The translations under genes were made by a program, and so were the position numbers. The notes beneath the pieces were generated by a model. The model ran no database searches, was not told the DNA's origin, and was given only the letters and a program-made list of their open reading frames with translations. A DNA stretch of 64,000 nucleotides, taken from contig NZ_CP026681.1 in the NCBI RefSeq assembly GCF_002949735.1, forward strand, positions 2,604,001-2,668,000, in the 5' to 3' direction. Below are positions 34,738 to 44,026 of this stretch, piece by piece. Position 1 is the first letter of the stretch. Every line of letters starts with the position of its first letter. The stretch comes from Nostoc sp. 'Peltigera membranacea cyanobiont' N6 (lineage in GTDB: Bacteria; Cyanobacteriota; Cyanobacteriia; Cyanobacteriales; Nostocaceae).

Positions 34738-35202
34738 ATGCCCAAGCCGTTAGATCCTAAATGTCAGCTATGCGCCAAACTACCCGCAGCTAAAGCTAAA
34801 GTTTTACACGGGACAAATGGGGATGGATGCTGGAATCCTAAAGTTTGCCATAATCGCCGCTCCTTCTACCGCCGTCGAACCGATGATAATTCCGCGCAAT
34901 TGGATGCGATCGCTGTTGAGCCACCTGCAACATATTTCGCTGTGTTGTATCTATATAAAGAACCAGGGGATAAGCCATTGCACGCCTTGGGCGCAGAACT
35001 CTGGCTGGGGCAACAGCCTATTTGTCGCTTAGAACCAATTCACTGTTTTGGGTTAACGGCTGGCAAGATCCGCGCCTATACAGATCAGGTGTTGCAGGCG
35101 TTTGCCAGACAATATAGTGTTTCACTGTATCAATATAAGGATATGTTTGAGATTACCTCAAGCTACTGCCCAGTGCGGCCTTGCCCCTTGCATCCAGAAT
35201 AG
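34738..35202 (+). CDS. Hypothetical cyanobacterial protein with N-terminal Cys motifs
   Basis: The 154-residue protein begins MPKPLDPKCQLCAKLPAAKA and continues with GCWNPKVCHNRRSFYRRR. This is a CxxC...CxxxxCHxRRSxYRR arrangement that suggests a zinc-binding, nucleic-acid-related N-terminus. The remainder (ATYFAVLYLYKEPGDKPLHA) is unassigned. I recall similar sequences near transposons and on plasmids of Nostocales but cannot name a function. It is followed immediately by a heptamer repeat array. Confidence 0.55.
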   Translation: MPKPLDPKCQLCAKLPAAKAKVLHGTNGDGCWNPKVCHNRRSFYRRRTDDNSAQLDAIAVEPPATYFAVLYLYKEPGDKPLHALGAELWLGQQPICRLEPIHCFGLTAGKIRAYTDQVLQAFARQYSVSLYQYKDMFEITSSYCPVRPCPLHPE

Positions 35203-35203
35203 T

Positions 35204-35235
35204 AATTCAAAATTCAAAATTCAAAATTCAAAATT
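35204..35235. repeat. Heptanucleotide tandem repeat (AATTCAAA type), left array
   Basis: Four and a half units of AATTCAA-type heptamers follow the stop of the upstream gene. This is a short tandemly repeated repetitive (STRR) sequence common in heterocystous cyanobacteria. Confidence 0.85.
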
Positions 35236-35605
35236 ATTTGGAATTATTTTGTTTAGTTTTAACTACTATAGCTGCAATAACTTTGATGATTTCTTCATTT
35301 TCTTTAATCAAAGGTAATAACTTATTTTCCTCAACAATACCGGTAGTTACTAGTATTCTTAACCAATATTTTGTTTCTTTAGCTTCTTTTAAAGAAATTT
35401 GCAATTTACTTACAAAATCAGCTTTACTTTGTGCTGATTGAGATTCTTCTACATTAGCACCAATCGAGGTTCCAGACCGAATTAGCTGTTTATATAAAAC
35501 TCTTCCTACTCCGGGCTTTTCATCTAGAGTTTTACACAAATTGACAATTCTTACTGCAAAGTAAAATGTTCTATCTGTGATATGCTGTTGTTGATTCATT
35601 GTCAC
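35234..35605 (-). CDS. Four-helix bundle protein (23S rRNA intervening-sequence type)
   Basis: The 123-residue helical protein has the family core RTFYFAVRIVNLCKTL, LYKQLIRSGTSIGANVEESQ and KADFVSKLQISLKEAKETKY followed by WLRIL. These proteins are encoded in rRNA intervening sequences or as solitary genes, and their function is unknown (nucleic-acid association has been suggested). The gene is leftward between rightward genes and boxed by inverted heptamer arrays, so it looks like an inserted cassette. Confidence 0.88.
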   Translation of the reverse strand: MTMNQQQHITDRTFYFAVRIVNLCKTLDEKPGVGRVLYKQLIRSGTSIGANVEESQSAQSKADFVSKLQISLKEAKETKYWLRILVTTGIVEENKLLPLIKENEEIIKVIAAIVVKTKQNNSK

Positions 35606-35660
35606 ATAAATTTATTTCCAATAAATATTTTAATTTTACCACTACAATTTTACTATTAAT

Positions 35661-35692
35661 AATTTTGAATTTTGAATTTTGAATTTTGAATT
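35661..35692. repeat. Heptanucleotide tandem repeat (TTTTGAA type), right array
   Basis: This is the reverse complement of the array at 35204-35235 with the same number of units. The two enclose the four-helix-bundle gene. Confidence 0.85.
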
Positions 35693-35696
35693 CGAG

Positions 35697-36383
35697 ATGA
35701 AAATCTGGGATATATTAGATGAGTTGTCCGAATCTCCACCAACTTCTTCCCTTGATGCTATGTGGGAATGTTTAGATGCGGAGCTTGAAAAATTACCCTT
35801 AGAGGCACAGTTATTAACCGCAGCGCTTGCCTTCAGTCAAATTGCGGATATTCTCAAGTCTCGTGCCGAAGTGCTGTTGCAAGATACCCGCGACCGCAAT
35901 AACCCAAAGGGGCCAATTGTTAGTACCGATCTCTTTGCTGGTCTAGTGCGGACAACAATGCACCTAGATTTAGATGATTTGATTGAACCGCAAACACCAC
36001 AAACCTTTAAACCACATGGCCCACACCAATTTTCATCTCCTAACCAGGAGGGTGATTCTGTAGCAGCACCTGTTGAAAAAGCGAATGTTTTGGCAATGCT
36101 TGATGAGGTGACAACTTTAGAAGATGTTCGCAATTTGGCATCAGACGAGGATGTGGAAAAATGGCAGAGCGCGATTGCTAAATATCTGATAAATGTCAAA
36201 GGTGAAATTTCTTTAACTCAACTCCAAGGTGGATTAAAAATGCCGATGGTAGAAGTATGGTTGGGATTATTGCTGGGTGGGTTTACACTAGAACAGCGTG
36301 GTGATTTTTATCACAATCAAAATGTCTGGGTGAAAACCTCTCTAACTTCGGCCATCTTCAACGGCATTGTACAGCATTCATAA
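35697..36383 (+). CDS. Hypothetical protein
   Basis: The 228-residue soluble protein (MKIWDILDELSESPPTSSLD) is predicted mostly helical, with a low-complexity Pro/His-rich linker (PHGPHQFSSPNQ) near residue 115. It has a C-terminal half with LTQLQGGLKMPMVEVWLGLL. I do not recognise the family. The ATG at 35697 is preferred over upstream codons that lie inside the repeat array. A repeat directly before the start means its ribosome binding site may have been altered (weak GAATTCGAG only). Confidence 0.5.
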   Translation: MKIWDILDELSESPPTSSLDAMWECLDAELEKLPLEAQLLTAALAFSQIADILKSRAEVLLQDTRDRNNPKGPIVSTDLFAGLVRTTMHLDLDDLIEPQTPQTFKPHGPHQFSSPNQEGDSVAAPVEKANVLAMLDEVTTLEDVRNLASDEDVEKWQSAIAKYLINVKGEISLTQLQGGLKMPMVEVWLGLLLGGFTLEQRGDFYHNQNVWVKTSLTSAIFNGIVQHS

Positions 36384-36572
36384 GTCGGAAGTTGGAGGTA
36401 ATTCACTTGCCAATACTACTTGGTTAAAAATTGGGTTTGAGCAAAAGGAGTAGAAAGCTCAATCTATAAGGTCATTAGTTCTTCAAAGCTAAACTCTTAT
36501 CGAAGCATTGACAACAAGATGACCTGAGAAAAAGTTTCCACAAATTCCACCACAACTGTTTGCAATTCACTT

Positions 36573-39500
36573 ATGAGCCAGTATATTTACAGTAGTCTCA
36601 CAGATAATGAAGAACTTAATTTTTCTGAGGAAGCAGAGGTTTTCGTTTTTCCCACTTCTTTCGCCCAGCAGCGATTGTGGTTTCTCGACCAGTTAGCACC
36701 GGGGAATCCATTTTACAACGTGTCAACAGCACTTCACCTGACAGGTTCCCTTAACTTCACCGCCTTAAAGCAGACATTCAACGAAATTGTACGTCGTCAC
36801 GAAACGTTACGTACTAGGTTTGTTATGGTAGAGCAGCAACCAGTACAGGCGATTTCACCTAGCTTAACCATACCTCTTCCCTTAATAGACCTACGCAATT
36901 TCGACAGCCCAGAACGCAGCACACGAATGCAGCAAATCGTAACCCAAGAAGCTCAACATCCTTTCAATCTCACCACTGGGCCATTACTGCGAGTAAAGCT
37001 GCTGCAACTGGATGAAGCAGAATATCTGCTGCTGCTAAACCTACATCACATAGTTGCCGATGGCTGGTCAATTGGAGTGCTAATTAAAGAATTGGGGGTA
37101 TTATACAATGCCTTGGCAGGGGATAAGCCATGTCTGACGACTAGCTACTCCGTATCTACACTTCTACCAGAACTACCCATTCAATATGCAGATTTCGCTC
37201 AATGGCAACGGGAGTGGCTACAAGGAGTGGCAGCAAACGGCACCTCACCCCTACAAAGCCAGTTAGTTTATTGGCAAAAGCAATTAAACGGGATTTCAGT
37301 ACTGAATCTCCCCACCGACCGACTAAGACCAGCAGTTCCTAGCTACAGAGGTGCAAAACAATTTTTAGAGCTACCACACTCCTTAACTCAAGCGCTAGAG
37401 GCACTGAGTTACCAAGAAGGCGTTACCTTATTCATGACAATGCTGGCAGCGTTTCAGACTTTGCTTTATCGCTACACGCAGCAAGAGGATATTGCAGTTG
37501 GTTCACCTATTGCTAATCGCAATCGTAGCGAACTAGAAGGATTAATTGGTTTTTTTGTCAATACCTTAGTTTTACGTACAGATTTCTCAGCCAAGGCGAC
37601 GTTTCGAGAATTGTTGAATCGAGTGCGAGAGATAACTTTAGAAGCATACAGTCATCAGGACTTGCCTTTTGAAAAGTTGGTGGAGGAACTTCACCCAGAG
37701 CGAGATTTGAGCTATCATCCTTTTTTTCAGGTTGTATTTAGCCTACAAAACACTCCTATCGAAACCCTAGAGTTATCTGGGTTAACGCTTTCGCTATTTG
37801 AGTCCGATAGCAAAACTGCAAAACTTGATTTAGAATTCCATTTGTGGCAAGACTTGGAAAGTTTGAAAGGACAAATGGTTTATAGCACCGATTTATTTGA
37901 TGACAAGTCTATTACGCGAATGCTGGGACATTTCCAAACGCTGCTAGAAAGCATTGTTGCCAATCCAGAACAGCGGATTTCAGATTTGTCTTTGCTTACT
38001 GAAGAAGAACGACAAGAGTTATTAATTGATTGGAATGACACTAAACGAGACTATCCAGAGAACAAGTGTTTTCATCAGTTATTTGAAGCACAAGTGCAGG
38101 AAACTCCCGATGCGATCGCGTTAAACGCAGGCTCCGCGAACGCACTAGTCTTTGACGATGAACAACTGAGCTACAAAGAGTTAAATATACGCAGCAACCA
38201 ACTTGCATATTATCTGAAAAAATTGGGGGTAGTCCCTGACGTTTTAGTAGGTATTTGCGTAGAGCGTTCCCCAGAAGCGATCGTCGCCCTATTAGGCATT
38301 CTCAAAGCAGGTGGAGCATACCTGCCTTTAGATCCGAGCCTACCTCAAGAGCGTCTTAAGTTCATCCTAGAAGATGCACAAGTTTCAATATTGCTCACTC
38401 ATTGCTCTTTAGCCCCCCTTAAAAAGGGGGATTGGGGGGATCTCTTGTCTATAGTTTACATAGATGAAGATTGGGCAACTATTACACAACACAGTCAAGA
38501 AAACCCAACTAGCTGCGTAACATTTGACAACCTAGCTTATGTTATCTACACCTCTGGCTCAACAGGAAAACCTAAAGGTGTTTTGCTTCAACATCGAGGA
38601 TTGTCAAACTTAGCGGCATCTCAGATTGAGGTTTTCAACATACAACCGATTAACCGCATTCTGCAATTCGCATCATTAAGTTTTGATGCCTCAATTTTTG
38701 AGATTGTCATGGCACTGCAAACAGGAGCAACTCTTTATTTAGCAAACAAAGAATCCCTTCTACCCGGACAACCTTTGCTCAATTTATTGCGCGAAAAAGC
38801 TATTACTCACGTCACCCTTCCGCCAGCAGTCTTAGCAGTCCTACCTACAGAATCACTGCCGGCATTGCAAACTATTATCTGTGCAGGCGAATCCTGTACC
38901 GATGATATTTTAAAACGTTGGTGGAACTATCAGCGTCGGTTTTTTAATGCTTACGGCCCTACTGAAGCAACAGTTTGGTCAACCGTTGCAGAGATTAGTA
39001 CTATGACTGAAAAGCCGCCCATTGGTCGCCCTATTGCTAATACTCAAATTTATATATTAGATAAGTATTTACAACCTTTACCAATTGGAATTATTGGCGA
39101 ATTATACATAAGTGGTGAAGGATTGGCACAAGGCTATCTTAATCGCCCTGAACTAACTATTGAAAAGTTTATTCCCAATCCTTTTAGTGATAAAAACGGA
39201 GCGCGACTTTACAAGACAGGTGATTTAGCTCGGTATCGCCCGGACGGTAATATTGAATTTTTAGGACGCATCGATAATCAAGTAAAAATTCGTGGATTCC
39301 GCATTGAGTTGTCAGAAATTGAAACAGTCCTGAGTCAGCATCAGAGCGTGCAAAAAGCAGTAGTAATTGTTAAAGAAAACGTATCTGGTGATAAGTACTT
39401 GGTGGCTTATATTGTTCCCAATATAGAGACGCAAAATTTTACGTCTCTACTAGGTAAATTCTTAAAAGAAAAATTACCAGAATACATGATCCCAAAATCT

Positions 39501-40745
39501 TTTGTAATGCTGGATTCTCTGCCGCTAACAGTTAATGGCAAAGTAGATCGTTATGTGCTAACAGCACTCAACACTCCAACTAGCCACTCAATAGATAAAG
39601 CATTTATCGCTCCTCGGACTCCAACCGAGTCAACCTTAGCAAAAATTTGGGCTGAAGTGCTTAATATTGAGCGTGTGGGTATTTACGATAACTTCTTCGA
39701 CTTGGGAGGAGATTCGCTGTTAACTGTACGCCTGATGAAGCAGATACACAAGCATTTGGAGCGCGAATTGCCGCTATCTAGCTTATTTTTAAATCCGACA
39801 ATTGAAAGTTTAGCAACTGCTCTATCCTCAAAAGCAGATTCTCTTCCCTGGTCTCCCTTAGTTCCGATTCAACCTGCTGGTTCAACTCCACCTTTTTTCT
39901 GCGTGCATCCAATTTTTGGTGTTGTTTTCCCTTATTACGAATTAGCTCAGAATTTGGGAAAAAATCAACCATTTTATGGGCTACAACCCATTGGACTTGA
40001 TGGAAAAAGTTCTCCATTAACTCGCATTGAGGATATGGCTACCCACTACATTGAAGCATTGCGTAGAGTTCAGCCTAAAGGCCCTTATTTTTTAGGAGGT
40101 TGGTCTTTTGGAGGTTGGGTTGCTTTTGAAATGGCTCAACAACTCCAAAAGTCTGGGGAAGAAGTGGCTCTACTCGCTTTGCTTGACACTTTAGCACCAA
40201 TTCCAGGCAATATACCTTCTTTGGGTAGTGGTTTCAAGTTTATGCTGACGACAGTGGCGCGATATATATGGCCCTTTTTCCTCGATTATTTTTATCTAAT
40301 CATCGCGATCGCTAAGAATCAAATTAACAGTTTAACTTCTCAGTTGACTAATTTTAATAAAATTGTACAGTTCCAAGCAAATCTGTTCTCTCACTTCATC
40401 CTAAAAGAGGATGCCACAGTCAACATTATACCTGAAGAATCCAAGTTAAGACTTTTAAGCGAGTTAGCAATTCGCCCAATGCTTCGTGTTTTTTATGCCA
40501 ATAGCCAAGCAGTCCTTAACTACGTTCCGAAAGCCTACCCTAAACGAATTAATCTTTTCAGAACAAAGGTTGAATCAAGCATTGCCAAGGAAGATCCGAG
40601 TATGGGTTGGGATCAGCTAACTGTAGGAGGAACGGAAATTCATCATATTCCTGGCAATCACCTAACTATGCTGAGAAAACCCCATATCCAAATTCTCGCC
40701 GCACAGCTAAGAGCTTGTATTGAGAAAGCACAGAATTTAAAATAA
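36573..40745 (+). CDS. Non-ribosomal peptide synthetase, C-A-T-TE module
   Basis: The 1,390-residue protein has a condensation domain (about 25-450; SFAQQRLWFLDQL, HHIVADGWS) and an adenylation domain (about 480-980; YVIYTSGSTGKPKGV, FNAYGPTEATV). A carrier domain follows (DNFFDLGGDSLL, Ser near 1050), then a type I thioesterase (GWSFGG Ser, C-terminal GNHLTML His). The pocket residues read D-A-F-T-I-A-A-V-W plus the invariant Lys, closest to aromatic (Phe-type) codes. The thioesterase marks this as the terminal module although it is the first gene. There are three short palindromic insertions in frame (near 38130, 38410 and 39425). NRPS2 follows after 8 bp. Confidence 0.93.
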   Translation: MSQYIYSSLTDNEELNFSEEAEVFVFPTSFAQQRLWFLDQLAPGNPFYNVSTALHLTGSLNFTALKQTFNEIVRRHETLRTRFVMVEQQPVQAISPSLTIPLPLIDLRNFDSPERSTRMQQIVTQEAQHPFNLTTGPLLRVKLLQLDEAEYLLLLNLHHIVADGWSIGVLIKELGVLYNALAGDKPCLTTSYSVSTLLPELPIQYADFAQWQREWLQGVAANGTSPLQSQLVYWQKQLNGISVLNLPTDRLRPAVPSYRGAKQFLELPHSLTQALEALSYQEGVTLFMTMLAAFQTLLYRYTQQEDIAVGSPIANRNRSELEGLIGFFVNTLVLRTDFSAKATFRELLNRVREITLEAYSHQDLPFEKLVEELHPERDLSYHPFFQVVFSLQNTPIETLELSGLTLSLFESDSKTAKLDLEFHLWQDLESLKGQMVYSTDLFDDKSITRMLGHFQTLLESIVANPEQRISDLSLLTEEERQELLIDWNDTKRDYPENKCFHQLFEAQVQETPDAIALNAGSANALVFDDEQLSYKELNIRSNQLAYYLKKLGVVPDVLVGICVERSPEAIVALLGILKAGGAYLPLDPSLPQERLKFILEDAQVSILLTHCSLAPLKKGDWGDLLSIVYIDEDWATITQHSQENPTSCVTFDNLAYVIYTSGSTGKPKGVLLQHRGLSNLAASQIEVFNIQPINRILQFASLSFDASIFEIVMALQTGATLYLANKESLLPGQPLLNLLREKAITHVTLPPAVLAVLPTESLPALQTIICAGESCTDDILKRWWNYQRRFFNAYGPTEATVWSTVAEISTMTEKPPIGRPIANTQIYILDKYLQPLPIGIIGELYISGEGLAQGYLNRPELTIEKFIPNPFSDKNGARLYKTGDLARYRPDGNIEFLGRIDNQVKIRGFRIELSEIETVLSQHQSVQKAVVIVKENVSGDKYLVAYIVPNIETQNFTSLLGKFLKEKLPEYMIPKSFVMLDSLPLTVNGKVDRYVLTALNTPTSHSIDKAFIAPRTPTESTLAKIWAEVLNIERVGIYDNFFDLGGDSLLTVRLMKQIHKHLERELPLSSLFLNPTIESLATALSSKADSLPWSPLVPIQPAGSTPPFFCVHPIFGVVFPYYELAQNLGKNQPFYGLQPIGLDGKSSPLTRIEDMATHYIEALRRVQPKGPYFLGGWSFGGWVAFEMAQQLQKSGEEVALLALLDTLAPIPGNIPSLGSGFKFMLTTVARYIWPFFLDYFYLIIAIAKNQINSLTSQLTNFNKIVQFQANLFSHFILKEDATVNIIPEESKLRLLSELAIRPMLRVFYANSQAVLNYVPKAYPKRINLFRTKVESSIAKEDPSMGWDQLTVGGTEIHHIPGNHLTMLRKPHIQILAAQLRACIEKAQNLK

Positions 40746-40753
40746 GGATCAAT

Positions 40754-43700
40754 ATGTCTTCTGAAGAAGTCTTCGTTTTTCCAGCATCTTTTGCTCAACA
40801 ACGGCTATGGTTTCTCGACCAGTTGATCCCCGGCAATGGTATCTACAATGTGCCGACAGTAATTCGTTTGACCGGTTCGCTGAAATTAGCCGCACTAGAA
40901 CAGACTTTTAACGAAATCGTGAGTCGCCATGAAACCTTACGCACAACTTTTATTGTGTCGGATGGGCAACCCCTACAGGCGATCGCACCCAGCTTAACAA
41001 TACCTCTTTCTGTATTAGACCTCCAGCAATTGGCAGATCATGAACAAGAGGTTAAAGCAAAGTGCATTATTACCGCAGAGATAGAACATCCCTTCGATTT
41101 ATCCTCCGGGCCATTGTTGCGAGTAATACTCCTCGTCCTTTCTGAGACAGAACATATTCTATTACTGAATATGCACCACATTATCTGCGATGATTGGTCT
41201 ATGGGAGTACTGATTCGGGAACTGGGAACGCTGTACGCAGCTTTTGCACAAAACCAGCCTTCTCCTCTATTAGAAGTGCCTCTTCAGTACGCCGATTTTG
41301 CTCACTGGCAGCGCGAGTGGTTGCAAGGAGAAGTACTTCAAACCCAGTTAGCTTACTGGCGGGAGCAATTAAACGGTATTTCCATACTGCATCTGCCTAC
41401 TGACAAACCAAGACCAGCTATACAAAGCTATCAAGGATCAACACAATTTCTAGAATTACCGCTCAAGCTAATTGATGCACTAGAAAAGTTGTCACAGCAA
41501 GAAGGTGTTACCTTATTTATGACATTGGTGGCAGCATTTCAAACATTACTTTACCGCTACACACACCAAGAAGATATCGCGCTAGGTTCACCAATCGCTA
41601 ACCGCAACCGCAGTGAAATAGAAGGGATAATTGGTTTTTTTGTCAATAGTTTGGTGCTACGTAGCAACTTATCTGGAAACCCTACTTTTCGAGAACTACT
41701 AGGCAGAGTAAGGGAGGTAACATTAGGAGCATATAGCCACCAAGATTTGCCGTTTGAAAAGTTAGTTGAAGAACTACATCCAGAGCGAAACTTGAGCCAC
41801 CATCCGCTATTTCAAGTGGTATTTGGTTTCCAGAATGCGCCAATGTCAGCGCTAGAATTGCCTGGATTAGTACCCAGCTTTATGAATATTGATTTGAAAA
41901 AAACACGTTTTGATTTGGAACTGCATCTGTGGAAGTGTTCTGAGGATTTTAGGAGCTTATGGGGCGGAAACTGGGAGTATTCTGAAGGTCTTCGAGGTGT
42001 GATAGTTTACAACACAGATTTATTTGATCGAGCCACTATTAGCCGGATGGTGGAACATTTTAAAAATCTGTTGTCAGCTATTGTTGCAAATCCAGAAAAA
42101 CGAATTGCAAATTTACCGTTATTAAGTGAAGTGGAGTTACATCAGGTATTGGTGGAATGGAATAACACCCAAGCAGATTATCCTCAAGATAAGTGTATCC
42201 ATCAATTGTTTGAAGAAAAGGTACAGCAGTATCCTGATTCTATAGCAGTAAACTTTGCTAACGAGCAACTGACTTATCAAGAGTTGAATACTCGCAGCAA
42301 TAAACTAGCACACCACTTACAAAAAATCGGAGTAGGTTCAGAAGTTTTAGTCGGCATTTGTATCTCACAGTCTATAGAAATGATAATTGGGTTATTGGGA
42401 ATTCTTAAAGCAGGGGGAGCGTATGTTCCATTAGACCCCAGCTATCCCGAAGAACGCCTAAATTTTATGCTGGAAGATGCACAAATTTCAGTGTTGCTGA
42501 CACAAGAAAACTTGCTCAAGCATTTTAAAGGTTTTTCAAAACTAATTATTTCTATAGATAAAGACTGGGAAATTATTACCCAAGAAAAGCAAGACAATCC
42601 CAAAAGCGATTTAAATAGTGATAATTTAGCATATATTATTTACACCTCTGGTTCTACAGGAAAACCCAAGGGAGTTGCTGTACCTCACAAAGCTGTAAAT
42701 CGCTTAGTGTGCAATACTAACTATATAAAATTGTCACCATCTGATAAAATCGCCCAAGCCTCAAACGTTTCTTTTGATGCAGCGACATTCGAGATTTGGG
42801 GAGCGCTACTTAACGGCGCTCAACTTGTGGGAGTTAGTAAAGATGTAACCATTTCGCCTCATGAATTGGCATTAAAACTACGAGAAAAAGGGATCAACAT
42901 TCTATTTTTGACCACAGCCTTATTTCAACAGATTGTTAGAGATGTTCCGCAAGCTTTTGCGACCTTGAAATATTTACTGTTTGGTGGCGAAACCGTTGAT
43001 AAGAGATGGATTAAAAAGATTCTCCAATCTGGTGCGCCAAAGCACTTAATTCATGTTTATGGCCCTACAGAAAATACAACATTTTCCTCTTATTACTGCG
43101 TAAAAGAGTTACCATCAGCCACATCTTTACCTATTGGTATGCCCATTACAAACACGCAGATTTATATATTAGATGCTTATTTACAGCCTGTGCATATTGG
43201 CGTTACTGGCGAATTATATATTGGTGGGGAGGGACTGGCGCGAGAATATCTCAATCGCACTGAATTAACTGCTGAACACTTTAGTACTCATACTTTTAGT
43301 AATAAATTAAAAACACGTCTTTATAAAACGGGTGATTTAGCCCGCTATTTACCAGATGGCAATATTGAATTTTTAGGTCGCATTGACAATCAAGTAAAAA
43401 TTCGCGGCTTCCGTATTGAGTTGTCAGAAATTGAAGTGGTGTTGAGTCAACATCCAGCAGTGAGAGAAACTGTTGTCATTGCTGGTGAGGACGTACCTGA
43501 TGATAAGTACTTGGTGGCTTATATTGTTCCCAACCTGGAACAGATGCCGACGCAAGACGTGCAAAGCTTTGCATCCTTACTTCGTCAATTTCTCAAAGAA
43601 AAGTTACCAGAATATATGATGCCAAGAGCTTATATGTTACTGGAATCTCTACCTCTAACACCTAATGGCAAAGTGGATCGCCGTGCTTTACCCATGCCTG

Positions 43701-44026
43701 ATACAATTTCTTTCAATAATCAAGATTATGTGGCACCGCGATCGCAAGTTGAAGAATTACTTGCCCAAATCTGGGCTAAAGTTTTGGGAAAAGAGCAAGT
43801 AGGCGTTCACGACAATTTCTTTGAATTGGGCGGTCATTCTCTCCTAGCGACTCAGCTAAGTTCCCGTATCCGTGACACCTTCCAAATAGATTTGCCTGTA
43901 CGCAATTTGTTTGAAGCACCAACTGTTGAACAACTTGCTAGGTATATTGACACAATGTGTTGGACAGCAAAAGGTTTAGATAAAGGTGGAACTACGAGTC
44001 AAGAGCGAGAAGATGTAGAATTTTAA
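40754..44026 (+). CDS. Non-ribosomal peptide synthetase, C-A-T module
   Basis: The 1,090-residue protein has a condensation domain with HHIICDDWS (the usual HHxxxDG has Asp in place of Gly), an adenylation domain and a carrier domain (DNFFELGGHSLL near 1025). The pocket residues read D-A-F-F-L-G-V-T-F plus Lys, an Ile/Val-type code. No epimerase, methyltransferase or thioesterase is present. AAGGATC precedes the ATG. It is coupled to NRPS1 and probably acts before it in assembly. The stop codon overlaps that of the convergent hydrolase by 4 bp. Confidence 0.93.
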   Translation: MSSEEVFVFPASFAQQRLWFLDQLIPGNGIYNVPTVIRLTGSLKLAALEQTFNEIVSRHETLRTTFIVSDGQPLQAIAPSLTIPLSVLDLQQLADHEQEVKAKCIITAEIEHPFDLSSGPLLRVILLVLSETEHILLLNMHHIICDDWSMGVLIRELGTLYAAFAQNQPSPLLEVPLQYADFAHWQREWLQGEVLQTQLAYWREQLNGISILHLPTDKPRPAIQSYQGSTQFLELPLKLIDALEKLSQQEGVTLFMTLVAAFQTLLYRYTHQEDIALGSPIANRNRSEIEGIIGFFVNSLVLRSNLSGNPTFRELLGRVREVTLGAYSHQDLPFEKLVEELHPERNLSHHPLFQVVFGFQNAPMSALELPGLVPSFMNIDLKKTRFDLELHLWKCSEDFRSLWGGNWEYSEGLRGVIVYNTDLFDRATISRMVEHFKNLLSAIVANPEKRIANLPLLSEVELHQVLVEWNNTQADYPQDKCIHQLFEEKVQQYPDSIAVNFANEQLTYQELNTRSNKLAHHLQKIGVGSEVLVGICISQSIEMIIGLLGILKAGGAYVPLDPSYPEERLNFMLEDAQISVLLTQENLLKHFKGFSKLIISIDKDWEIITQEKQDNPKSDLNSDNLAYIIYTSGSTGKPKGVAVPHKAVNRLVCNTNYIKLSPSDKIAQASNVSFDAATFEIWGALLNGAQLVGVSKDVTISPHELALKLREKGINILFLTTALFQQIVRDVPQAFATLKYLLFGGETVDKRWIKKILQSGAPKHLIHVYGPTENTTFSSYYCVKELPSATSLPIGMPITNTQIYILDAYLQPVHIGVTGELYIGGEGLAREYLNRTELTAEHFSTHTFSNKLKTRLYKTGDLARYLPDGNIEFLGRIDNQVKIRGFRIELSEIEVVLSQHPAVRETVVIAGEDVPDDKYLVAYIVPNLEQMPTQDVQSFASLLRQFLKEKLPEYMMPRAYMLLESLPLTPNGKVDRRALPMPDTISFNNQDYVAPRSQVEELLAQIWAKVLGKEQVGVHDNFFELGGHSLLATQLSSRIRDTFQIDLPVRNLFEAPTVEQLARYIDTMCWTAKGLDKGGTTSQEREDVEF

